From Acidobacteriota bacterium (GTDB taxonomy: Bacteria; Acidobacteriota; Thermoanaerobaculia; Gp7-AA8), in contig QHVY01000086.1 in assembly GCA_003223695.1 (NCBI GenBank), positions 1-19,897 on the forward strand: a stretch of 19,897 nucleotides of DNA, in the 5' to 3' direction. This document shows positions 12,559-19,442 of this stretch, in pieces. Numbering within the stretch: the first letter of the stretch is position 1; every line of letters starts with the position of its first letter. The notes under the pieces were generated by a model, which saw only the letters and a program-made list of their open reading frames with translations, did no database searches and had not been told where the DNA came from. The translations under genes and the position numbers were made by a program.

Positions 12559-14730
12559 CTAGTGGAACATCAGCAACTGCTGGCGTCGCATCGCGGCGAT
12601 GCCTTCGAACTTCTCCCGAAGCGCCGGCTCGGCGAGCATCAGGTTGTCGAACTGCTCGCGATCGAGGGCCAGGAGCACACTCGACTGCCGCGTCTTCGCC
12701 GTAGCCGTGCGCGGCACATCCGCGAGCAGAGCGATCTCTCCGAAGAAGTCGCCGTCCTGCAGAACGGCGACCTGCTGTTCCGATCCATCCGCGCTGGCTT
12801 TGAGAATCTCCACGGTTCCGCGCACGATGATGCGCAGCTTGTCGCCCTCGTCGCCTTCGCGAAAGATCGTTTCGCCGGCGGCATGACGTTCGGTGATGAA
12901 GCGATTCGCTAGCGCGTTCAGGGTCGCGTCGTCGAGTTTTGCGAAGAACGGAATCTCGCGCAGCCGCTCGGATTCGATCTCCGCCCGCCGTCCGTCGCCG
13001 CTGATTGCGAATCCACTTTGTCGATGGAACGCTCGCGCATACCTGCCGCCGTTCGCCAGAAGCTCCGCGTGCGTGCCTTGCTCGACCACGCGTCCTCGAT
13101 CGAGCACGATGATCTGATCGGCACCGGTGATCGCCGAGAGTCTGTGCGTCACCGCGATCACCGTTCGACCTGCCGACAATCTTGCCACCGTGGCATTGAT
13201 CGCTGCCTCGGTCTGCGGATCGAGGGCCGATGTGGCCTCATCGAGGACCAGAATCGGCGGATCGCGCACGATCGCTCGCGCGATGGCCACGCGCTGCTTC
13301 TGGCCTCCCGACAGCCTGTCTCCGCGCTCGCCGACATCGGTGTCATAGCCATTGGTCAGATCGTCAACGAAGTCGTCAATCTCGGCGGCGCGCCCCGCCC
13401 GTTCAATCGTCCGGCCATCCGCGTCCGGATTTCCAAGCCGGATGTTCTCCCGAATCGTCGTGTTGAAGAGAAAGCTTTCCTGAAAGACCGTTCCGATCTG
13501 ACCGCGCCACGACGATTGCTGCACAGCGCGCAGATCCAGTCCATCGATGAGCACCGCACCTCCGGTCGGATCGTGGAAGCGCATCAGGAGGCCGAGAAGA
13601 GTGCTCTTGCCGCATCCGCTCGCACCGACGACGGCCACTCGCTTTCCAGCCGGGATGGTGATGGATACGTCGTCGAGCTGCGGCCTCGAGATTGCGTCAT
13701 AGCGGAAGCTCACGTGATCGAATCGGATCGCGCCGCGCAGCGGTGGGGCTGCGACCGCTTCCGCGTCGTCGATCACCGCCGGCCGCACACGCAGGACTTC
13801 CTCGATGCGCTGCATTCCGCCCGCCGCGTATTGAAACGGGAGGATGACGTCGGAGAGCTGCTGCAGCGCCGATACCATCCACCACAGCAGCTCGAAAAAG
13901 GCGAAGAGAGCGCCGACGGAAAGCTGCCCGCGCAGCGCGAGGATCGTTCCGATGCCGATCGATGTGATCATCAGCAGCGCGCCGCTTGCGTTGATCGACA
14001 CACCCTGCAAGCCGGCGAGCCAGCCGACGCGGACCGTCGTGCGCGCGAGGTTGGCCAGTTCCGCGCGAAAGCGACCGGCCAGGATCGCGTGCAGTCCAAA
14101 CGCGCGCACCACGGGCTGCGCCGCGATATTTTCCTGTGCCGTGGCCATGACGTGGGCCATCTCATCCTGACGCTGGCGTGTGGCTCGGTCATCGCTCAAT
14201 CCAAAGACTTTTTGAGAGACGTAGACGAGCGGAATGAGCGCGAGTGCGACGAGAGCGAGGCGCCACTGCACGCTGATCAGCACGATGGCGCCGACGAGAA
14301 TGGTCATGCCGTAGATCAGCGCGGAGCGAAGCTCGATGCCTAGAACTCGCTCGACCGCGTCGACGTCGGAAGAGAAATGAGAGATCGACAGCTGATGCCC
14401 ATGCTCGAAGAGCCGGAGCCTGATCTCGTTGGTGATGCTGATCGTCAGGCGGCTCACCAGAACGCGATTCGCGAGCTCGCCGGCGGCGTCGACGATGAGA
14501 AGAACCGCCAGCGCCGCCACCAGCAGTATCGCCGCTCGGTTGTTCCTCGGCAGGATGGCGTCGTCGACGAGGGCTTTCAGCAGGAGCGGCTGCACCGTGG
14601 TGAAGGCGATCGTCGGGATAACGGAGCAGACGACGAGCAGAGTCTGCACCGGACGCGCCCGCAGATAAGGCGTGACCGATCGCAAAAAGCGCACGACATC
14701 GCTGCGCGACGTCCGGTCCCGAAATGTCAT
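12559..14730 (-). CDS. ABC exporter fused to a C-terminal cyclic-nucleotide-binding domain
   Basis: From the ATG at 14730 the protein has 723 residues. Residues about 10-320 are the six-helix exporter transmembrane domain (for example TLLVVCSVIPTIAFTTVQPL and IYGMTILVGAIVLISVQW). The ATPase domain follows: Walker A GASGCGKST (369-377), Q-loop FQESFL, signature LSGGQ (474-478), Walker B ILVLDEA (493-499), H-loop His529. From about 586 a CRP/PKA-type domain is fused, with phosphate-binding cassette FGEIALLADVPRTATAK (663-679), including the Arg that usually contacts the phosphate of cAMP/cGMP. It probably exports a lipid, peptide or drug as a homodimer, gated by a nucleotide. The first intracellular loop looks truncated (LSISHFSSDVDAVE). 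The gene starts 13 bp after the GNAT-like gene; the upstream in-frame ATG at 14757 lies inside that gene. TAGAAT overlaps the neighbour's stop codon. Confidence 0.9.
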   Translation of the reverse strand: MTFRDRTSRSDVVRFLRSVTPYLRARPVQTLLVVCSVIPTIAFTTVQPLLLKALVDDAILPRNNRAAILLVAALAVLLIVDAAGELANRVLVSRLTISITNEIRLRLFEHGHQLSISHFSSDVDAVERVLGIELRSALIYGMTILVGAIVLISVQWRLALVALALIPLVYVSQKVFGLSDDRATRQRQDEMAHVMATAQENIAAQPVVRAFGLHAILAGRFRAELANLARTTVRVGWLAGLQGVSINASGALLMITSIGIGTILALRGQLSVGALFAFFELLWWMVSALQQLSDVILPFQYAAGGMQRIEEVLRVRPAVIDDAEAVAAPPLRGAIRFDHVSFRYDAISRPQLDDVSITIPAGKRVAVVGASGCGKSTLLGLLMRFHDPTGGAVLIDGLDLRAVQQSSWRGQIGTVFQESFLFNTTIRENIRLGNPDADGRTIERAGRAAEIDDFVDDLTNGYDTDVGERGDRLSGGQKQRVAIARAIVRDPPILVLDEATSALDPQTEAAINATVARLSAGRTVIAVTHRLSAITGADQIIVLDRGRVVEQGTHAELLANGGRYARAFHRQSGFAISGDGRRAEIESERLREIPFFAKLDDATLNALANRFITERHAAGETIFREGDEGDKLRIIVRGTVEILKASADGSEQQVAVLQDGDFFGEIALLADVPRTATAKTRQSSVLLALDREQFDNLMLAEPALREKFEGIAAMRRQQLLMFH

Positions 14731-14740
14731 CGAGGAGGCG

Positions 14741-14746
14741 ATTCTA
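14741..14746 (-). promoter_or_regulatory. -10-like TAGAAT of the ABC exporter, overlapping the upstream stop codon
   Basis: TAGAAT (14746-14741 on the minus strand) begins with the TAG stop of the GNAT-like gene and ends ten bases before the exporter ATG at 14730. It would allow the exporter to be transcribed independently of the upstream gene. No Shine-Dalgarno sequence is seen before that ATG. Confidence 0.4.
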
Positions 14747-15817
14747 CTGCCGCGCAACCTCCAAAATCATGGCGCTCATCGCCAATTTTCGAAGTGTCGC
14801 CGCAGAGCTGCGGCGCTTCCGCTTCTCCTCGGCGCGGGCCAGGCGCTCGATCTTCGGATCAGTCGGATGAAATCCGAGCTTGCGGTAAAACCAGAATGCG
14901 CCGCTGTCGATCGCTTCGTCGTTGCCCAATCCGATTTGATAAGGATCGATAGTGAAAACGGTCGATCCGAAAAGCTGCCGATAGAGCTTCAGCAGCCGCG
15001 CGAAGCACCATGCCGATTCCCCCTCGCGAAACGCGGGAAAGATGTTGAAGCTGACTTCGATTCGCTCGCCGAGGACGAAGGCGTCGCCGTATCCGACCGG
15101 CACTCCGTTGCGAAAAAAGAACGGAGCGTATCCATCCCGAACCGGAAGGCGCTTGTCGGAACGCACGCTGAAGAGAACAATCTCCAGCCCGCGGCCCGCT
15201 TCGGCAGAGATGACCGTCGACGGATCGCCGAATGTGGCGATGTACAGCTCTCGATAGCGCGTGGCCAGTGCGGAGCGCGCGATGTCCAACGCCGCCTCTC
15301 CTTCGTTGGCAGAAAGTCTTTGAATCGGAAGGGGCGGCGAGCTGAGCTCGCGCACGATGGACACATCGCGTCGCGGGATGATTGTCTTGTCGAAGAAAAA
15401 CTCACGCGGCGCGCGGCGCATCCACGTTTGTGAGAATTCGGCTGGGACCTTCCACAGGACCCACACGCCGAGGAGATCGTACGTCACAGGCGGGAGATTC
15501 TCGACATACCACTCCAGGCTCTTCGCCTTCGCGTAGTCGAGATACGGGACATTCGCGTCGACAATTCGCTCGCGCAGTTCGGGGATCAGCGGCGTGAGAA
15601 CTGCCGCCAGCCGATCGTCATCAGGCCGCGGATCATCCCAGTCGATGGCCGCGGTTCCCGGGAATCGCTGCGTGAGCCAACGAGCGATTTCCCATGAGAA
15701 AACGCTATCGGGAAACTCTTCCCGCATCCGGATTTTCTCTAGCGCGGCTTCGGCGTCGCGCAACTCCCGCGGCGAACGCGGATACGCGCAGCGAAAAAGG
15801 AGCGCATCGTGACGCAT
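14744..15817 (-). CDS. Uncharacterised protein with a GNAT-like C-terminal region
   Basis: From the ATG at 15817 it has 357 residues and no signal peptide. The N-terminal half is helical and acidic (REEFPDSVFSWEIARWLTQR, DPRPDDDRLAAVL). The C-terminal half has alternating strands and helices like an acetyltransferase: RYRELYIATFGD, YAPFFFRNGVPVGYGDAFVL, RIEVSFNIFPAFREGESA, FARLLKLYRQLFG, and SGAFWFYRKLGFHPTDP; the last resembles the 'A..FY.KLGF' end of GNAT enzymes. The reaction and substrate are unknown. The upstream part of the long open frame (to 16069) lies inside the divergent kinase gene and looks non-coding. TACGAT lies six bases before the ATG. It is followed by the ABC exporter, with which it may share an operon. 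Confidence 0.75.
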   Translation of the reverse strand: MRHDALLFRCAYPRSPRELRDAEAALEKIRMREEFPDSVFSWEIARWLTQRFPGTAAIDWDDPRPDDDRLAAVLTPLIPELRERIVDANVPYLDYAKAKSLEWYVENLPPVTYDLLGVWVLWKVPAEFSQTWMRRAPREFFFDKTIIPRRDVSIVRELSSPPLPIQRLSANEGEAALDIARSALATRYRELYIATFGDPSTVISAEAGRGLEIVLFSVRSDKRLPVRDGYAPFFFRNGVPVGYGDAFVLGERIEVSFNIFPAFREGESAWCFARLLKLYRQLFGSTVFTIDPYQIGLGNDEAIDSGAFWFYRKLGFHPTDPKIERLARAEEKRKRRSSAATLRKLAMSAMILEVARQ

Positions 15818-15823
15818 CTCACT

Positions 15824-15856
15824 ATCGTACGTTGCCGTCCTCGCCCGGCGTAGACT
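15824..15856. promoter_or_regulatory. Divergent -10 hexamers between the GNAT-like and kinase genes
   Basis: In the 48-bp divergent gap, TACGAT reads on the minus strand (15829-15824), six bases before the ATG at 15817. TAGACT reads on the plus strand (15851-15856), nine bases before the GTG at 15866. Neither start has a Shine-Dalgarno site; -35 elements are weak or absent. The region CGTACG at 15826-15831 is a small palindrome between them. Confidence 0.4.
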
Positions 15857-15865
15857 GATCTGACC

Positions 15866-17836
15866 GTGAAGCGCTGGCTCATGCTCGTTGCGGTCGCGCT
15901 GATCTACATCGGCTGCGCCAAGCTCGGACTGGCGCTGGCATTTCGCGCCGCCCAGGTCACGGCGGTCTGGCCTCCCACCGGTTTCGCGATCGCTGCTGTG
16001 CTCCTTCTCGGACGCCAAAGCATTCCCGGAATTCTGATCGGCGCGTTTCTCGCCAATGCCACCGCGCACGAGCCGCTGTGGGTGGCGGGGGGAATCGCGA
16101 TCGGAAACACGCTCGAAGCCGTGGTCGGAGCGACGTTGTTACAACGCCTCGGCTTCGACAGCCAGCTCGCGCGCGTCCGCGACGTGATGGCGCTGCTGGT
16201 CGCAGTCGTCGTCAGCCCTGTGGTCAGCGCAACCATCGGAGTCAGCTCACTCGGCGCGGGAGGCGTGCAGCAGGCGGCCGCTCTTCCCTCGCTCTGGTCG
16301 GTCTGGTGGCTCGGCGACGCACTTGGTGCATTGATCGTCACGCCGTTGCTGCTCGTGTGGGCAAGCCGCTCGCCCCTGCGTCGCCGCGATGTGTCCGAAG
16401 GATTCGTTCTGCTGGCGGCGTTGCTGGTGGTCAGCGCGATTAGCTTCATCGGCCTTCCGCGTTTGCCGGAGACCGAGTATGTCGTCTTCCCGTTTCTGAT
16501 CTGGGCCGCGCTCCGTTTTGGACCGGTAGGCAGCGCAACTGCGACGGCGGCCGCAGACGTCATCGCGGTGCTGGCGACTCATTTAGGGACCGGACCGTTC
16601 GCCGGCGCAGGACCGGAGCAGGGACTGGTTCCGCTGCAGATTTTCATGGCGGTCGCCGGCACCACCGGACTTCTGCTCGGAGCGGTGGCCGCGGAGGATC
16701 GAAGGACAAAGCAGGAGCTGCGCTTGCGTGCGACGCAGTTGGCGGAAGCCGATCAGCGCAAGGACGAATTTCTGGCGATGCTCGGACACGAGCTGCGCAA
16801 TCCGCTCGCTCCGGTGGTGCATTCAGTCGAGCTGCTGGGCCGCGATGCGAGGACCGCCGAACGTGCGCGCGACATCATCCGTCGGCAGTCGGAGCATCTG
16901 ACGCACCTGGTCGACGATCTTCTCGACGTCTCCCGAATCACTCGCGGGAGCGTGAAACTGGAGAAGCGCCGTGTCGCTCTTCACGACATCATCGGACCGG
17001 CGGTGGAGACCTGGAGGCACTTGGTCACCCAGCAGCGCCAGGAGCTCACCATCAACATTCCGGAGCGCGCTGTGTGGCTGGACGTCGATCCCACGCGCTT
17101 CAGGCAGGTCATCGCCAACCTTGTGCACAACGCGGTGAAGTTCACACCGCCCGGTGGGAGGATCGCCATCGTTGCCGATCAAAACGATGGCTGGCTGATC
17201 CTCAAAGTGCGCGATTCGGGAGAGGGAATGTCGCCCGAGGTGTTGGCGCATGCATTCGATCTGTTCGTGCAAGGGCCGCCGCCACTCGACCGGCCGCGCG
17301 GCGGACTCGGACTCGGCCTGACTCTGGTGCGCAGGCTCGTCGAGTTGCACGGCGGCACCATCGAGGCTTCGAGCGAGGGGGGTGGCCGAGGAAGCGAATT
17401 TACCGTCCGGGTGCCGGTGGCGGAGGCTCCAGTGGCGACCGAACCGATGACTGGCCAACCCGAAGCTTCGACCGTCAGTGCACGTCGCGTTCTCGTCGTC
17501 GAGGACAACGACGACGCGCGCGAGGCGCTCACCTTGCTCGTCGAGGAGGGTGGCCATGACGTGCGCTCGGCTGCGGACGGAGTGGAGGCGCTGCGCGAGG
17601 CGGAACAGTTCCTGCCGAATGTAGTGCTGCTGGACATCGGACTCCCCGGCCTCGACGGCTACGCAGTCGCTCGAAAGTTGCGCGAGCTGCCCTGCTGTTC
17701 CGGCGCGGTGATTGTGGCGATCACTGGCTACGGCCAGGCGGAAGATCGCGCCCTCGCGCGCGACGCCGGCTTCGATCATCACCTGCTGAAACCCGTCGAG
17801 CCGGCGCATTCTTCACGTACTTGTCGAACCAGTTGA
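15866..17836 (+). CDS. MASE1 hybrid sensor histidine kinase with C-terminal receiver domain
   Basis: The 656-residue protein starts with a MASE1-type membrane sensor of about eight helices (residues 1-275; TAVWPPTGFAIAAVLL and GALIVTPLLLVWAS are characteristic). The kinase core follows: H-box FLAMLGHELRNPLAP with His308, N-box NLVHNAVKFTPPGG with Asn422, G1 DSGEGM (450-455), G2 GLGLGL. The receiver domain has acidic pocket ED 546-547, phospho-acceptor Asp590 (VVLLDIGLPG), Thr620 and Lys642 (HLLKPVEP). It should autophosphorylate in response to an unknown membrane or small-molecule cue and pass phosphate to its own receiver. After Lys642 the last helix is replaced by AHSSRTCRTS, encoded by antisense of the peptidase gene, so the receiver is probably truncated. 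The GTG start is nine bases after TAGACT. No separate response regulator is adjacent. Confidence 0.93.
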   Translation: MKRWLMLVAVALIYIGCAKLGLALAFRAAQVTAVWPPTGFAIAAVLLLGRQSIPGILIGAFLANATAHEPLWVAGGIAIGNTLEAVVGATLLQRLGFDSQLARVRDVMALLVAVVVSPVVSATIGVSSLGAGGVQQAAALPSLWSVWWLGDALGALIVTPLLLVWASRSPLRRRDVSEGFVLLAALLVVSAISFIGLPRLPETEYVVFPFLIWAALRFGPVGSATATAAADVIAVLATHLGTGPFAGAGPEQGLVPLQIFMAVAGTTGLLLGAVAAEDRRTKQELRLRATQLAEADQRKDEFLAMLGHELRNPLAPVVHSVELLGRDARTAERARDIIRRQSEHLTHLVDDLLDVSRITRGSVKLEKRRVALHDIIGPAVETWRHLVTQQRQELTINIPERAVWLDVDPTRFRQVIANLVHNAVKFTPPGGRIAIVADQNDGWLILKVRDSGEGMSPEVLAHAFDLFVQGPPPLDRPRGGLGLGLTLVRRLVELHGGTIEASSEGGGRGSEFTVRVPVAEAPVATEPMTGQPEASTVSARRVLVVEDNDDAREALTLLVEEGGHDVRSAADGVEALREAEQFLPNVVLLDIGLPGLDGYAVARKLRELPCCSGAVIVAITGYGQAEDRALARDAGFDHHLLKPVEPAHSSRTCRTS

Positions 17837-19442
17837 TGCGCTCGGCCAGCACGTCAAGCAGCGTCTCGCGCGCCGCGTAGCCGTGAGCCTCGTCGGGCAG
17901 CGTCACGTAGCGCACAGTCGCGCCGTGGCCCTTGAGCGCCATGTAGAAGCGCTCGGACTGAATCGGAAACGTGCCCGAGTTGTCGTCCGCTTCGCCATGC
18001 ATCAAGAAAATCGGATCCTTGATCTTGTCGGCAAAAAAGAACGGCGACATGGTCTCGTACACCTGCGGCACTTCCCAGAACGTGCGCCGCTCGCTCTGAA
18101 AACCGAACGGCGTCAGCGTGCGGTTGTACGCGCCGCTCTCCGCGAACCCGGCGCGGAAGAGCCGCGAATGCGCGAGCAGATTCGCCGTCATGAACGCGCC
18201 GTAACTATGACCGCCGACGCCGATGCGATCGCGATCGCCGACGCCCATCTCCACCACCTTGTCGATCGCCGCTTCGGCGCTGGCGACGAGCTGCTCGACA
18301 TAATGATCGTTGGCAGCCTCGCCCGCGCCGATGATCGGCATCGTCGGATTGTCGAAGATCGCGTATCCGGACAGCAGCAGGAACATGTGCGAGTAGCCGC
18401 TGACGATCGTGAACTTGTTCGGCGAGCCAGAGACCTGACTCGCCGCGTCTGCATCGCCGAACTCGCGTGGATACGCCCAGAGGATGACCGGCAGCTTCTC
18501 ACCTTGCTTGTATGCGGCCGGCAGATAGAGCGTTGCCCCGAGCGTCACGCCGTCGTTGCGTTTGTACGTGACATATTGGTGCGTCACGCCGCGCAACTGC
18601 GGCTGGGGATCCTCGAATGCTGTGATTTGACGCGAACCGACCCAGTAATTTGGGGTGTCCTTCGGCGTCTCGCGACGCATCAGGACTTGCGTCGCATCGT
18701 CTGTCAGCGGCGCGATCGGCAACTCGTACGCATCAGACGCGCTGTGAAAGAGACGCTCGCTCGCCAGCGTCTTCAGACTCAATCGATCGAGAAACGGACG
18801 ATCACCTTCCTTCGACGCGCCCTCGCCGATTAAATAAATATAGTCATTAATTTGTACGATTGCACCGCCGCTGCGGCGTGTGACGGGCGTTCCCGGATTC
18901 TCGTACGCCGCATCCTGCTTTCGATCCCAAAGCTTCCGCGGCTCGCCGCCATCGAGGACCCAGGTGCGGATGTGACGCGACGGCCGATCGAATTCGCTCA
19001 GGAGCGCGATGCCCTTTTCTGTGTAGGCGATATCCCTGAATCGCCATTCCGTCTTTGTGATCTCTGTGGGCTCTGTGGTGAAAGGAGCCGCGAGCGTCAT
19101 CACTTTGTCGCGAAACGGAACTTTGTTTTTCAGATCACCGCCATCCAGCGCCTCTGCCCACACGAGCGTCGCCGGCTGATCGGCGCGCCAGCGAAACGCA
19201 CGAGGTCCGGTCTCAACGCCGGTGAGCGGAACTCCTTCACGGCTCGGCCGGTCGGCGATTTTCCCGACGACGACTCCTTTGCGATCGAGGATCTCGACAT
19301 CCTCAGCGAATCCATTCATCGGGAGAAGGTGCGAGATCGGCCGCTTGATTTTCGTGACCAGGAGGTACTCGCCGTTCGGCGACGGTGTGACTTCGTTGTA
19401 GATCGCGCGATGCGGCCGGCTGAGAGCCGGCCACCACACCAT
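17721..19442 (-). CDS. S9D-type serine peptidase (glutamyl/prolyl oligopeptidase family), C-terminal part
   Basis: This frame holds the end of the beta-propeller and the complete alpha/beta-hydrolase domain. The catalytic Ser is in GVGGHSYGAF (residue 413 of this frame), the Asp in MHGEADDNSG (486 or 487) and the His in PDEAHGY (520). The surroundings (HSRLFRAGFAESGAYNRTLT, TFPIQSERFY) are those of the S9D group related to plant chloroplast glutamyl peptidase, which clips peptides after Glu or Pro. The polypeptide should begin further upstream in another frame (19303-19897). A 'CACAGAG' repeat encodes FTTEPTEITKTE at 121-132. Near the end, after WFDKYVKNAPAR, the reading frame runs on into antisense of the kinase gene, giving an Arg-rich tail of about 25 residues that relatives lack. 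Confidence 0.9.
   Translation of the reverse strand: MVWWPALSRPHRAIYNEVTPSPNGEYLLVTKIKRPISHLLPMNGFAEDVEILDRKGVVVGKIADRPSREGVPLTGVETGPRAFRWRADQPATLVWAEALDGGDLKNKVPFRDKVMTLAAPFTTEPTEITKTEWRFRDIAYTEKGIALLSEFDRPSRHIRTWVLDGGEPRKLWDRKQDAAYENPGTPVTRRSGGAIVQINDYIYLIGEGASKEGDRPFLDRLSLKTLASERLFHSASDAYELPIAPLTDDATQVLMRRETPKDTPNYWVGSRQITAFEDPQPQLRGVTHQYVTYKRNDGVTLGATLYLPAAYKQGEKLPVILWAYPREFGDADAASQVSGSPNKFTIVSGYSHMFLLLSGYAIFDNPTMPIIGAGEAANDHYVEQLVASAEAAIDKVVEMGVGDRDRIGVGGHSYGAFMTANLLAHSRLFRAGFAESGAYNRTLTPFGFQSERRTFWEVPQVYETMSPFFFADKIKDPIFLMHGEADDNSGTFPIQSERFYMALKGHGATVRYVTLPDEAHGYAARETLLDVLAERINWFDKYVKNAPARRVSAGDDRSRRRARGRDLPPGRSQ
19051..19083 (-). repeat. Half-copy of the 'TCACCACAGAG' repeat inside the peptidase gene
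   Basis: Plus-strand bases 19052-19081 match 24 of 30 positions of the right arm of the inverted repeat at 3849-3878, including CTCTGTGGTGA. On the coding strand it begins TTTCACCACAGAG and encodes the inter-strand segment FTTEPTEITK without breaking the frame. Confidence 0.6.

Noticed and set aside
11699..12562. 287-codon plus-strand open frame over the toxin-antitoxin pair
   Set aside because: It is antisense to two recognisable genes with an ATGA overlap and operator; its translation has no domain pattern.
13018..14343. 441-codon plus-strand open frame
   Set aside because: It lies antisense to the ABC exporter, whose motifs are unmistakable. Its composition (Arg/Asp/His-rich, no fold pattern) is that of a shadow frame in GC-rich DNA.
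16823..17809. 328-codon minus-strand open frame
   Set aside because: It is antisense to the histidine kinase, whose H, N, G and receiver motifs are complete.
17883..18833. 316-codon plus-strand open frame
   Set aside because: It is antisense to the S9D catalytic domain; Arg/His-rich shadow.
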